Part shown: positions 51,093 to 59,725 of the stretch, in pieces
How the letters are laid out: every line of letters begins with the position of its first letter
Position numbering within the stretch: position 1 is the first letter of the stretch
Source of the DNA: Deltaproteobacteria bacterium
Lineage (GTDB): Bacteria > Desulfobacterota > Desulfuromonadia > Geobacterales > Geobacteraceae
DNA length: 64,000 nucleotides
Assembly: GCA_021848385.1 (NCBI GenBank)
Contig: JAJZUQ010000003.1
Coordinates: 38,925-102,924, forward strand
Reading direction: 5' to 3'
Notes under the pieces: generated by a model
Told to the model about the DNA's origin: nothing
Databases searched by the model: none
What the model saw: the letters and a program-made list of their open reading frames with translations, nothing else
Made by a program: the position numbers and the translations under genes

Positions 51093-51530
51093 ATGCGGAA
51101 AGCCACTGAACTGAAATTGGACAATGCCCTTGACTTCAACCTGGTGAAAGTAGTCAACAAATTCAGGTGCCAGGTTGGCAGGGAATTGAAACATCTGGAC
51201 ATGACCAGTGAACAGTGGGTGGTACTGGCCCGTTTGTGGGAAGAGGACGGGCTCAGCCAGAAGGAATTGGCGGAAAGGATTCTCAAAGACCAGGCAAACA
51301 CGACCCGTATCCTGGACAAGGTTGTGAAAAAGGGATGGGTTCAGCGTCTGGACGCTATTGATGATAGACGTGCCTACCTCATCTATCTGACAGACGAAGG
51401 GAAGGATGTGGTCCAGACAACGTATCCGCTCGTTGCCCGGATAAAGGAAAAGTTAGCCAAGGGGTTGACAGACGAGGAAATTCACACGCTCCTTGCATTG
51501 CTGAATAAATTATCCCTGAACATGGGTTAA
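51093..51530 (+). CDS. MarR-family regulator
   Basis: A 145-residue winged-helix regulator: MTSEQWVVLARLWEEDGLSQKELAERILKDQANTTRILDKVVKKGWVQRLDAIDDRRAYLIYLTDEGKD contains the recognition helix and the DDRR wing. Such proteins sense phenolic or aromatic compounds. The ATG lies 8 bases past its own operator. It is upstream of the aromatic-acid-exporter-like operon and two small exported proteins, which it probably controls, though the operator is not repeated before them. Confidence 0.92.
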   Translation: MRKATELKLDNALDFNLVKVVNKFRCQVGRELKHLDMTSEQWVVLARLWEEDGLSQKELAERILKDQANTTRILDKVVKKGWVQRLDAIDDRRAYLIYLTDEGKDVVQTTYPLVARIKEKLAKGLTDEEIHTLLALLNKLSLNMG

Positions 51531-51824
51531 ATTTTTTTACGTATATAATTGTCATAACCATAATATCAATAACAATCATATCCAAACTTTACTGCTGAAA
51601 GTAAGTCTGCCGTGCTTTCAGAGATGCCGTGATTTTTATTCAGCAATTACTTGTTGTGACAAAAATAGCGATATCACTTATTTCGCCGCTGCAGTGCAAC
51701 CACGTGATGGCACGGCAGCAAATGAACAAGGGGGTGAACGTGCAGTCACGTGACGCTACCGACAGGCAGGACTTCAAATGAACGAACTCTATTGAACGCA
51801 CAAATCGAACAAGGAGAAAAGACG

Positions 51825-52100
51825 ATGAAAAAGAGTATTTTATTGCTGATGACAGTAGTTCTGGCGGCTCCCGTTATGGCCTCTGCCGCTAACGGCAATG
51901 CGGAGTCAGGCAAAAATCCATGCATGTTGGACTCCCACAACTGCGCTTCAGCCCAGAGCGACAGCATCCAGGGGAAAATAGCCAAACTCCAGAACGAACT
52001 GAATAAAGGCACGGCGATATATACGGTAGATGAGTTGAAAAAACTCGACGCTAAATTCAATGAATACACATCGTTGCTGACCATGATCATGTACAACTGA
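51825..52100 (+). CDS. Small exported protein of unknown function
   Basis: A 91-residue protein with a clear signal peptide (KKSILLLMTVVLAAPVMASA) and a mature part with two cysteines (NPCMLDSHNCASAQ) followed by a helical KIAKLQNELNKG... region. AAGGAG is well spaced. No family recognised. The 294-bp gap ahead of it (51531-51824) is AT-rich, holding a CTGAAAG/CTTTCAG hairpin and no gene. It may be periplasmic helper of the efflux system whose genes follow. Confidence 0.72.
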   Translation: MKKSILLLMTVVLAAPVMASAANGNAESGKNPCMLDSHNCASAQSDSIQGKIAKLQNELNKGTAIYTVDELKKLDAKFNEYTSLLTMIMYN

Positions 52101-52119
52101 CAGGCATGCAGATACCATC

Positions 52120-52154
52120 TGGCTGGGGTACTTCCGATTCCGGAGCCCCGGCCA
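52120..52154. repeat. Hairpin element, copy 1
   Basis: TGGCTGGGG (52120-52128) pairs with CCCCGGCCA (52146-52154). The surrounding unit (ATACC-ATCTGGC ... CCGGCCAC) recurs after the next small gene at 52514-52546. Confidence 0.6.
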
Positions 52155-52214
52155 CGATTTGCAGCTACACATACCTGAAGCTAAAAAGGAAGAATGCTTT
52201 CAGAGGAGATTACC

Positions 52215-52484
52215 GTGAAAATTATCATGATACTGCTTACTGCAGTGGCGCTGACAGCGCCTTTTGCAGCACAGGCGGACGACAAAACGGCGCAGGCTAA
52301 GGATACTACTGCCATAACAGGCAATCGGATTACTCAGGGGCCCAAAGATGGTTATGAAGTAGCAGCCCTGTTCAACATTCTGGAGAAGAAAGGTCTCATA
52401 ACGAGGGATGAGTTGGCAAAAGAGGTCAAAAGGCTCGATCTTAAGCCGTTTACCGATTCCGACCCCTATATTTCGATCCGATAA
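52215..52484 (+). CDS. Small exported protein of unknown function
   Basis: An 89-residue protein from GTG 52215 (behind GAGGAGA) with a signal peptide (KIIMILLTAVALTAPFAAQA). The mature part contains VAALFNILEKKGLITRDELAKEVKRLD, a short helical motif like the SHOCT-type or coiled adaptor helices. Function unknown. It lies between another small exported protein and the outer-membrane channel, with similar hairpin units on both sides, so the three probably belong together. Confidence 0.7.
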   Translation: MKIIMILLTAVALTAPFAAQADDKTAQAKDTTAITGNRITQGPKDGYEVAALFNILEKKGLITRDELAKEVKRLDLKPFTDSDPYISIR

Positions 52485-52513
52485 AACCTGAATACACATT
52501 CGCCCATACCGTC

Positions 52514-52546
52514 TGGCCGGTACACTGGTAGCGCCGGTTCCGGCCA
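52514..52546. repeat. Hairpin element, copy 2
   Basis: TGGCCGG (52514-52520) pairs with CCGGCCA (52540-52546). The flanking ATACCGTCTGGC and CCGGCCAC match copy 1 at 52120. Confidence 0.6.
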
Positions 52547-52644
52547 CTCTTATTGACATCGAACCATATCGTTGCCCACTTCATTCAAGCATAACGATTT
52601 GGCATTGCCCTCTCTTATTCCCCGCAGACATAGAGGAGACCCAT

Positions 52645-54102
52645 CTGTTCAGCACTCGCATCAAACGTAGTGTAGTGTCCATTGTGCCGATGCTTTTTCT
52701 CGGCGGTTGTGCCAGCTTCCCGACCAGTATTTCGCCCCGTTCCCTCCCGCTGGATCCCAATAGTCTGAACGCAGGAAGCGCGATCAAATCCGTGGCCCGC
52801 CAACCGGCACCCTGGCCTTCGCAACAGTGGTGGAAGGCCTACGGTGACCCGCAGCTGGATCGCCTGGTGGCGGCGGCAACGACGGGAACTCCCCCGATAC
52901 GCATTGCGCAGGCCCGGGTTGCGAAGGCGATGGCGCTCGGCGGCATTGCCCGATCGTCACTTTACCCGGCAATCCAGGCCGATGCGGACTTCACCCGGCA
53001 GCAGTTCACCGAGCATCAATTTATCAAGCCTCCCTATGCCGGCAATTGGGCATGGAATAACGTGGCAACCCTCGATTTTGTCTACGACCTCGACCTCTGG
53101 GGAAAGAACCGCAGCGCCCTTGCCGCGGCCCTCGATTCCGTCCAGGTGGCAACGGCCGAGGCACAGGAGGTCCAACTCGCCCTCGAAACAACGGTCGTGC
53201 GGGTATATGTCCAGTTGGCGCTCCAGTGCATGCTGAAAGATATTGCGCAAACGACATTGAAGCAGCGGGAAGACATCCTGAGTATCATCCAGAAGCGTTT
53301 CAAGGCCGGGCTTGAGACAGAACTTGATCTGCGACAGGCCGAAACGCCGCTCCCCGCGGCACGGGCCGAGATCGAGGGGATTTCCGCGTCCATCGAGCTG
53401 TTGCGCAATCAGTTGAGCGCCCTTACCGGAAAGGGGCCCGGCGATGGGGAGCAGATCAGTCGTCCTGTCCTTTCCTTCAACGTGCCGGTGCAGCTGCCGG
53501 CTCTCCTGCCGGCAGACCTCCTGGGACGCCGCCCCGATGTGGTAGCGCAACGGTGGCGGGTAGAGGCGACCGGCAAGGGAATCGACACGGCCAAGGCACG
53601 ATTTTATCCGAACATCAATCTGACGGCGTTTGCCGGATGGCAATCCCTTGGTTTTGCCCAATTCCTGTCGCCGGGGTCGCTGATTGCCGGTTTCGGGCCG
53701 GCCATATCCCTGCCGGTTTTTGAGGGGGGAAAGCTGCGGAGTCAACTGGGGGCCGCCACAGCCGACTACGACATCGCGGTCGAGTCGTATAACGACACCC
53801 TGATCCGGGCACTGGAGGATGTCGCCGACCAGGTCGTGACACTGTCTTCGCTGGAAAAGCAGCGTGTGCAGGTCAATGAATCGACTTCCCTTGCCAATCG
53901 GGCCTATGACATCGCGCTCAAGAGCTTTCGGGCCGGGCTGACCGATTACCTGAATGTCCTCAATGCGCAAAATCAGACCATCCTGGAGGCCCAACGAAAA
54001 GTGCTGGTGGAGGCACGTTTTCTCGATGCCCATGCCGCATTGATGCAGGCTCTGGGTGGTGGGGTGCCGGTAACGCCCCCTGCGCCGGAGGGTGCGCGGT
54101 GA
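52645..54102 (+). CDS. NodT-type outer-membrane lipoprotein, probable CTG start
   Basis: An approximately 485-residue outer-membrane factor with lipobox LGGC and two OEP repeats (PQLDRLVAAATTGTPPIRIAQARVAKA; LLGRRPDVVAQRWRVEATGKGIDTAKARFYPNI). The first normal start, GTG 52675, has no ribosome site and would cut off the charged part of the signal peptide. In frame, CTG at 52645 stands six bases after GAGGAG and restores LFSTRIKRSVVSIVPMLFLGGC, so CTG is proposed. A sequencing change of ATG to CTG is the alternative. Its stop overlaps the FUSC gene start as GTGA. Confidence 0.88.
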   Translation: MFSTRIKRSVVSIVPMLFLGGCASFPTSISPRSLPLDPNSLNAGSAIKSVARQPAPWPSQQWWKAYGDPQLDRLVAAATTGTPPIRIAQARVAKAMALGGIARSSLYPAIQADADFTRQQFTEHQFIKPPYAGNWAWNNVATLDFVYDLDLWGKNRSALAAALDSVQVATAEAQEVQLALETTVVRVYVQLALQCMLKDIAQTTLKQREDILSIIQKRFKAGLETELDLRQAETPLPAARAEIEGISASIELLRNQLSALTGKGPGDGEQISRPVLSFNVPVQLPALLPADLLGRRPDVVAQRWRVEATGKGIDTAKARFYPNINLTAFAGWQSLGFAQFLSPGSLIAGFGPAISLPVFEGGKLRSQLGAATADYDIAVESYNDTLIRALEDVADQVVTLSSLEKQRVQVNESTSLANRAYDIALKSFRAGLTDYLNVLNAQNQTILEAQRKVLVEARFLDAHAALMQALGGGVPVTPPAPEGAR

Positions 54103-56255
54103 GAGGGGTGTTGGCACTGAAACAGGAAGTCGCCGTCTGGGGCGAAACAGAAGGATGGCGCTGGATATTTGTTTTCAAGTCCGCCCTGGCGGCGCTTCTT
54201 GCCATGTGGCTCTCAATGCGGTTTCAACTCGACCAGCCGCGGTTGGCGATGATTACCGTTTTTATCGTCATGCGCCCTCAAACGGGGATGATCCTGACCA
54301 AAAGCCTCTATCGCATCGGCGGCACGGTGGCCGGCATCACGGCCAGTTTTCTGCTCGTCACCCTGTTTGCGCAGGAACCGGTGCTGTTTCTGCTCGGACT
54401 GGCGTTGTGGGTAGGGCTCTGTACCGTTGGCGCGGCATTTTACCGCGATTTCAAATCATACGGATGCGTACTTGCCGGATATTCTGCCGCCCTTGCCGGG
54501 CTGCAGGCTGTGCCACAGCCCCATGAATTCTTCTCCCTTGCGGTGACCCGGCTCTCGGAAGTGGCGCTCGGCGTTCTCTGCGCCGGTGTGGTAAGCGACA
54601 TAATCTTTCCGCGCCGCCTTTCCGACCAGATAACAACCAACGTACAGAACCGCTATGGACAATTCATGACGTTCGTGCGCAGCTCGCTTTCCGGTACGGC
54701 CACCCCCACCGAACTGTCTGCCATGCAGATGAGGATGGCCGATAACGTGATCGCCCTCGAATCCATACGTAATGCGGCCTTTCTGGAAGATCCGGAGGTG
54801 CGATCCCGTGACCTGAAACTGCGCAGACTCAACAGCGAATTCATGGCGGCCTCAACCACCTTCTATTCATTCCACCAACTCCTGAAGCGGCTGAAAAAAA
54901 ATGCCACGCCCGCAGGGGAAGTCCTCTCGGATATCTACGATTCGCTGGGCCAGGTTCTCGAAACTACCGGGGCATCCCCGCGCAGTTCAGATACAGCGCG
55001 CGTGGCGGCCCGACGCATCGCTGCATTCCGGGCTGTCCTTGCGCGAAAGGTGAAACAGGCCAAAGCGGACGTTCCCACGCTCAGCGACGCTCAAAACAGA
55101 GTGGATTTCGACACGGCCATTGAGCTCCTGCGCCGCTTCCTGCACGAGCTGCACGGGTACACCACGACATACGCAACGCTGTCGGCCAGGGAACAGGGGC
55201 CGAAACCGCCGGACGACATCACGTTCGCGACGTACACCGATCCGGTGGCAGCGCTTCTCGCCGGCGTGAAGGCATTCGTCTCGATTCTCCTGATCGGCGC
55301 TTTCTGGATAGCCTCTGCGTGGCCCTATGGCGCCAGCGCCCTCAGCTTTGCGGCGGTCGCGAGCGCTCTGTTCGGATCCGTGCCGGATCAGTACCGCGGC
55401 GTGCGGCACATGACCATCGGCCACGGTTCGGGGTACGTCGTTGCCATCTTCTTTGCGTACCTCATCATGCCCTCGCTGGACGGATTCGCGCTCTTGAGTG
55501 CGGCGCTTCTTCCCCTGTTGATGATCGGCTCCTACATTATTACCTGTCCCCGATGGATCGCCATTGGTACCGGTTACGTGGTCTTTTTCTGCGCCATGCT
55601 CTCCCCTGCGAATCCCATGGTTTTCAACCCGTTGGGGGTCGTCAATGAAGGTACTGCGGCGCTGTTGGGCACGGTCATATCCGGGCTGGTATTCATGACG
55701 CTGGTCCCTGCCACCGGAGCATGGTTCAAACGCCGCATGGCCGGCCAGATACGCGGGCTGGTGGTCATGGCCTGCTTTGACCCGCTCCCCGGGCTCCTGA
55801 ATCGTTTTGAAGGCGGGACCTATGACCTGTTGCACAAGCTGGGGTCAACCAGGCACCTGGCGGATGACCAGAACCAGCGACTTGTCGCCTGGATATTTAC
55901 GGTCAGGGAGATTGGCCGCGCTGTCATCCATGTGCGCGAAGATGCGGCTATGGTGCAGATGCCGCATCTGTTGTCGTACCGGGTGCTGGGGAGCATCCGG
56001 TCAACGGCGCGTCTCTTCCGCAGCCTTTCTGCCCACCACCGCGAAGAGACCCTCGACAGCGTAACGATAGCCATGAACGCTATCCGTCGCGAGATGGGGC
56101 TGGATTCCCGCACCCCTCATGACAAGGAAATCCTGCGCCGTTTGCTGTCATCGCTCCATCTCATCCGGACGGCACTCCTTGACGACGAAACAGTCCTTGC
56201 CGCCACAAGCGGTCTCCCCAACCAGACTACGGAGGAAATTGTTCATGCCGCGTGA
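54099..56255 (+). CDS. FUSC/AaeB-family aromatic acid exporter
   Basis: A 718-residue membrane protein of the fusaric-acid resistance (FUSC) family, like AaeB, the inner-membrane part of the p-hydroxybenzoate efflux pump. Two similar membrane halves (about 25-180 and 390-550), each with five to six helices, flank cytoplasmic helical regions; the signature RLAMITVFIVMRPQTGMILTKSLYRIGGTVAG is clear. GTG start overlaps the channel stop. With DUF1656 (AaeX-like) and AaeA-like genes directly downstream and a channel upstream, this is a complete four-part exporter for aromatic acids or similar weak acids. Confidence 0.92.
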   Translation: MRGVLALKQEVAVWGETEGWRWIFVFKSALAALLAMWLSMRFQLDQPRLAMITVFIVMRPQTGMILTKSLYRIGGTVAGITASFLLVTLFAQEPVLFLLGLALWVGLCTVGAAFYRDFKSYGCVLAGYSAALAGLQAVPQPHEFFSLAVTRLSEVALGVLCAGVVSDIIFPRRLSDQITTNVQNRYGQFMTFVRSSLSGTATPTELSAMQMRMADNVIALESIRNAAFLEDPEVRSRDLKLRRLNSEFMAASTTFYSFHQLLKRLKKNATPAGEVLSDIYDSLGQVLETTGASPRSSDTARVAARRIAAFRAVLARKVKQAKADVPTLSDAQNRVDFDTAIELLRRFLHELHGYTTTYATLSAREQGPKPPDDITFATYTDPVAALLAGVKAFVSILLIGAFWIASAWPYGASALSFAAVASALFGSVPDQYRGVRHMTIGHGSGYVVAIFFAYLIMPSLDGFALLSAALLPLLMIGSYIITCPRWIAIGTGYVVFFCAMLSPANPMVFNPLGVVNEGTAALLGTVISGLVFMTLVPATGAWFKRRMAGQIRGLVVMACFDPLPGLLNRFEGGTYDLLHKLGSTRHLADDQNQRLVAWIFTVREIGRAVIHVREDAAMVQMPHLLSYRVLGSIRSTARLFRSLSAHHREETLDSVTIAMNAIRREMGLDSRTPHDKEILRRLLSSLHLIRTALLDDETVLAATSGLPNQTTEEIVHAA

Positions 56256-56445
56256 GTTTTCCCTGCTTGATGCACTTATGCCAACCCTGTTCCTCGTGTT
56301 TCTTGCCAGCGTTGTCCTTCAGACGGTTCTTGACAGAATAATGGGGCGATGGGGCGTCTATCGGCATGTCTGGCATCCTCCCCTGTTCCGGGTCTCGATT
56401 TTTTTCTGTATTTTCAGCATAGGCGGCCTTCTTGCCCTCCGCTAG
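56245..56445 (+). CDS. aaeX: DUF1656 membrane protein (AaeX-like)
   Basis: A 66-residue protein with two transmembrane helices (TLFLVFLASVVLQTVLDRI and VSIFFCIFSIGGLLAL) and the WGVYRHVWHPPLFRVS loop, matching DUF1656/AaeX, which accompanies AaeA and AaeB. It overlaps the end of the FUSC gene by 11 bases, with GGAGGA upstream of the ATG. Role in the pump is unknown but the linkage is highly conserved. Confidence 0.9.
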   Translation: MPREFSLLDALMPTLFLVFLASVVLQTVLDRIMGRWGVYRHVWHPPLFRVSIFFCIFSIGGLLALR

Positions 56446-56482
56446 GAGGAGGGAACGGCTCCACCACCAAAGGGATATTGAT

Positions 56483-57373
56483 ATGAGCATACGACAGGTA
56501 GTTCACTTTGTTATCACCATCGTTATCGTGGTCGCTGCCGTGCTGCTGAGCAGGGCATTGTGGAACCGGTACATGAATTCACCCTGGACCCGGGACGGGC
56601 GGGTCCGGGCCGATGTGATCAATATTGCGGCCGATGTCCCCGGCGTCGTCGTGCGGGTGCCGGTCACGGACAACCAGTTGGTACACAAGGGGGATCTGCT
56701 CTTTGTCGTCGATCCGGCACGTTACCGCCTGGCCCTTGACCAGGCGAGGGCCCGCCTTGCCGCCAGCAAGGCGATGGTAACCATGCGGCAGCAGCAGGCC
56801 GAGCGGCGCGCAAATCTGGATGGCATCGCCGTGTCCGCTGAAAGCCGTGAGGACGCCATGTCTCAGGCCGATTCGGCCGCGGCGGCGTATCAGGAGGCCG
56901 GGGTTGCCGTGGCGACGGCCGCGTTGAACCTGCACAGAACCGAGGTGCGTTCGCCGGTTGACGGCTATGTTACCAACCTGAACGTCCATCCCGGCGACTT
57001 TGCAACGGCGGGGGGGGCCAAACTGGCACTGATCGACAAGAATTCGTTCTGGGTCTACGGATATTTCGAGGAGACGAAGCTCCACCTCCTGCACCCGGGC
57101 GATCAGGTCGACATCAGGCTGATGGGCGCGGCCCCGCCACTCCGTGGACACGTCGAGAGTTTCAGCAGCGGCATAACCGATCGCGACAACCCCACGGGGA
57201 AGGAACTCCTGTCGGACGTTAACCCGGTTTTCAACTGGGTGCGACTTGCCCAGCGAATTCCCGTGCGGATCAGGATAGATCGCCTGCCGGATAATGTTCA
57301 CCTTGTTGCGGGCATGACCTGCACGGTCGTCGCATTGCCGCCGGAGCAGAAATCCGGCAAGCGGCGGTCATAG
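56483..57373 (+). CDS. AaeA-like periplasmic adaptor (HlyD family)
   Basis: A 296-residue adaptor with one N-terminal anchor (VVHFVITIVIVVAAVLLSRALW), the AaeA/EmrA hallmark YMNSPWTRDGRVRADVINIAADVPGVVVRVPV, a coiled-coil hairpin and second lipoyl half (LHRTEVRSPVDGYVTNLNVHPGDFA). It joins the FUSC exporter to the outer-membrane channel. AAAGGG lies seven bases upstream of ATG 56483. Same transcript as the preceding genes. Confidence 0.93.
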   Translation: MSIRQVVHFVITIVIVVAAVLLSRALWNRYMNSPWTRDGRVRADVINIAADVPGVVVRVPVTDNQLVHKGDLLFVVDPARYRLALDQARARLAASKAMVTMRQQQAERRANLDGIAVSAESREDAMSQADSAAAAYQEAGVAVATAALNLHRTEVRSPVDGYVTNLNVHPGDFATAGGAKLALIDKNSFWVYGYFEETKLHLLHPGDQVDIRLMGAAPPLRGHVESFSSGITDRDNPTGKELLSDVNPVFNWVRLAQRIPVRIRIDRLPDNVHLVAGMTCTVVALPPEQKSGKRRS

Positions 57374-57471
57374 ATGATTCCAGCGCAATGAGACTGGAAT
57401 TGCAGAAATAGGCCTTTAGTACGAGTGCAGGCAGTGTTCAACTGCTCATGTATCGGAAAGGAGAGAACGCA

Positions 57472-57804
57472 GTGCCATACCTGAGATTCAAGGGGTTTGA
57501 TGAGGAGTTTCTGCGGCAGGAGCTCACCGTGCTTGTGGACGAATTTTCCCGTGTTGCCGCAGTCCCCCGGGAAATTGTAAAGATCGAGCTCTTGAGCATC
57601 AGGCAGGTAACGCCGACGCCACGTTCGCTGGAGATATTCATGTTCCTGCGGACCCAGGAACGGCACGATGCTATTGCGTCAGCCATGCATGATATACTCG
57701 ACATGAACGGTTATGGTGATACGCATATCTTTTTCGTGCTCCTCTCGCCATCCCTCTACTACAAGAAAGGGGTGCCGTTAAAGGATGTAAGCTGGCTGGC
57801 GTGA
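57472..57804 (+). CDS. DUF1904 protein
   Basis: A 110-residue soluble protein starting at GTG 57472 behind GGAGAG: MPYLRFKGFDEEFLRQELTVLVDEF, with IEIFMF/FLRTQERHD in the middle and SLYYKKGVPL near the end, matching DUF1904, a tautomerase-like (MIF superfamily) fold. The initiator is directly followed by Pro, and Pro-1 is the catalytic residue in tautomerases, so enzymatic activity is conceivable. It follows AaeA by 98 bases and precedes an SDR by 46, so it may process an aromatic keto substrate of the efflux system (inference). Confidence 0.75.
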   Translation: MPYLRFKGFDEEFLRQELTVLVDEFSRVAAVPREIVKIELLSIRQVTPTPRSLEIFMFLRTQERHDAIASAMHDILDMNGYGDTHIFFVLLSPSLYYKKGVPLKDVSWLA

Positions 57805-57850
57805 TAGTCATCCAGAAAAACGTACTACATAGAAAGAAAGGAGTCATCTT

Positions 57851-58585
57851 ATGGATCTGAAAGGGAAAACCGTGGTGGTAACCGGTGCCAACGGCGGCAT
57901 TGGCACTGCTCTGGTCAAAGGATTGCTGGACAAGGGAGTGGCAAAGGTCTATGCCGCAGCCAGGAGCATCGAAGCGGTGATTGAACTGAAACATCGCGAT
58001 AATGAGAGGGTCGTTCCCCTGCGACTGGATGTAACCCATGCTGACAGTGTTGCGGCGATAGCGGAGCAATGCCGGGACGTGGACCTGCTCATCAATAATG
58101 CCGGCGTCAACCGTTGCATGTGGTTCATGGGCCCCACAGGTATGGAAAGCGCCCGCGAAGAGATGGAGGTCAACTTCTTCGGCACGCTGGCCATGTGCCG
58201 GGCCTTTGCGCCGGTGCTGGCCGCACGTGGCGGCGCGATCGTGAACGTCTGCTCCATCATCGGGCTGGTCAATCTGCCGGTAAACGGGACCTACTGTGCC
58301 TCCAAGGCTGCCGGTCACTCCCTGCTGCAGGGGGTGCGGGCCGAACTGGCACCCCGCGGGGTTCAGGTGATCGGCGTCTATCCCGGACCGGTGGATACCA
58401 GGATGACCGCCGGTCAGGAGATGCCAAAATCAACGCCGGATCAGGTCGCCGCTGCAATACTGGCGGGTATCGAAAATAACGAGGAGGATATCTTTCCCGA
58501 TCCCATGTCCCAGGCTGTCCATGGCAAACTGGTGCAGGATCCGAAACAGGTTGAGAAGGAATTTGCGGCGATGATTCCGGTCTGA
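57851..58585 (+). CDS. Short-chain dehydrogenase/reductase
   Basis: A 244-residue classical SDR: NAD(P)-binding TGANGGIGTALVKGL, NNAG motif in LLINNAGVN, catalytic Ser in NVCSIIGL and YCASK for Tyr and Lys. A His-containing or hydrophobic substrate pocket cannot be predicted. AAAGAAAGGAG precedes the ATG. Last gene of the aromatic-exporter cluster before a strong terminator, suggesting oxidation or reduction of a compound related to that system. Confidence 0.93.
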   Translation: MDLKGKTVVVTGANGGIGTALVKGLLDKGVAKVYAAARSIEAVIELKHRDNERVVPLRLDVTHADSVAAIAEQCRDVDLLINNAGVNRCMWFMGPTGMESAREEMEVNFFGTLAMCRAFAPVLAARGGAIVNVCSIIGLVNLPVNGTYCASKAAGHSLLQGVRAELAPRGVQVIGVYPGPVDTRMTAGQEMPKSTPDQVAAAILAGIENNEEDIFPDPMSQAVHGKLVQDPKQVEKEFAAMIPV

Positions 58586-58638
58586 GAGAGGGAAAATAAA
58601 ACTGATACTCCGCAGGTAACGGAGAATAGGGCATAAAT

Positions 58639-58693
58639 AATGGGGCTCCCCTTGAAAAGAGAAATGTTCTTTTGCAAGGGGAGCCCCATTTTT
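58639..58693 (+). terminator. Strong rho-independent terminator
   Basis: A perfect 16-bp stem (58639-58654 with 58675-58690) with a 20-base loop, followed by TTT. Its A/T flanks allow it to work both ways. It closes the aromatic-exporter operon; the 312-bp gap 58586-58897 otherwise holds the palindrome at 58756. Confidence 0.92.
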
Positions 58694-58755
58694 GATTTAC
58701 GGAGCAAACTTAACTGCCAGGGCTATCACGAAAATAACCGATTGAATTTATGAAT

Positions 58756-58775
58756 TGCAAAAGTACACTTTTGCA
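58756..58775. promoter_or_regulatory. Palindromic operator TGCAAAAGT-AC-ACTTTTGCA
   Basis: A perfect 9-2-9 inverted repeat, 123 bases ahead of the dioxygenase start. No regulator gene lies beside it; the binder is unknown. Confidence 0.6.
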
Positions 58776-58897
58776 GAGAGTCACGTCATATCAAGAACCC
58801 TGGGAGCTCGGCCACATTTTCTTAGACGGCGTAGGGTATAAAAAACAGTTGCAGCGTTTCATGGTTGGACGCGACGCTGACGATAGCGAGGAATTCA

Positions 58898-59677
58898 ATG
58901 ACTGATTTGATGCCGACCATCTTCATCGGCCATGGCAACCCGATGAATGCCATATCACAAAACGCCTACACGGAGGGATGGCGGACCATCGGCAGATCCA
59001 TTCCCCGTCCCCGCGCCATCATTTCCGTCTCCGCCCACTGGTACATCCCAGGGTGCGGGGTAACGGCCAATGTTGCCCCGCCCACCATCCACGATTTTGG
59101 CGGCTTCCCGCAAGAGCTGTACGCGGTTGACTATCCCGCACCCGGCAGTCCGGAGCTGGCCCGGCGGTTGAGGGAACTTCTTTCCCCCCTAGAGGTCCCC
59201 CTTGACGAAAGCTGGGGGCTCGATCACGGTACCTGGTCGGTGCTGACCCACGTTTTCCCCCATGCCGATATCCCCGTCGTGCAACTTGCCATCGACGAGA
59301 GGCAGCCTCCCTCCTTCCACTATGAACTGGGAAAACGGCTTGCACCACTGCGGGAGGAGGGGGTTCTGGTCGTCGGCAGCGGCAATCTCGTGCACAATCT
59401 GCACTCTTACGCCTGGGGAAGGGATGGAGTCCATGCCTACGACTGGGCCGTGCGATTCGAGGAGCGGGTGCGGGATCTGCTGCTCGCAGGGGACGATGAC
59501 CCCCTTGTCGAGTACGAGGGGCTCGGCCGTGACGCCATGCTCTCGGTTCCGACCCCCGACCACTATCTGCCGCTGCTCTACGTGCTTGGCCTGCGCAGGA
59601 AAGATGACTCGATCAGTTTTCCGGTCGAGGGGGTAGATGGGGGGTCGGTCTCCATGCTTTCCGTCCGGATAGGCTGA
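58898..59677 (+). CDS. DODA-type (LigB-like) extradiol dioxygenase, YgiD family
   Basis: A 259-residue LigB-fold protein. Metal-site residues are visible: PTIFIGHGNPMNA (first His), SAHWYIPG (second His), HDFGGFPQELY, GLDHGTWSVLTHVFPHADIPV and the late HNL/ VPTPDHYLPLLY block, as in E. coli YgiD, a DOPA 4,5-dioxygenase. It would cleave catechols using O2 and Zn or Fe(II). In an anaerobe this suggests oxygen exposure or a catechol-detoxifying role. Start at 58898 after GAGGAA. A pirin gene follows 48 bases later. Confidence 0.92.
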   Translation: MTDLMPTIFIGHGNPMNAISQNAYTEGWRTIGRSIPRPRAIISVSAHWYIPGCGVTANVAPPTIHDFGGFPQELYAVDYPAPGSPELARRLRELLSPLEVPLDESWGLDHGTWSVLTHVFPHADIPVVQLAIDERQPPSFHYELGKRLAPLREEGVLVVGSGNLVHNLHSYAWGRDGVHAYDWAVRFEERVRDLLLAGDDDPLVEYEGLGRDAMLSVPTPDHYLPLLYVLGLRRKDDSISFPVEGVDGGSVSMLSVRIG

Positions 59678-59725
59678 CATCTGTTCGTATGAGCGATTAC
59701 TCTTGCTGTTGAAAAGGGAGTTCCC

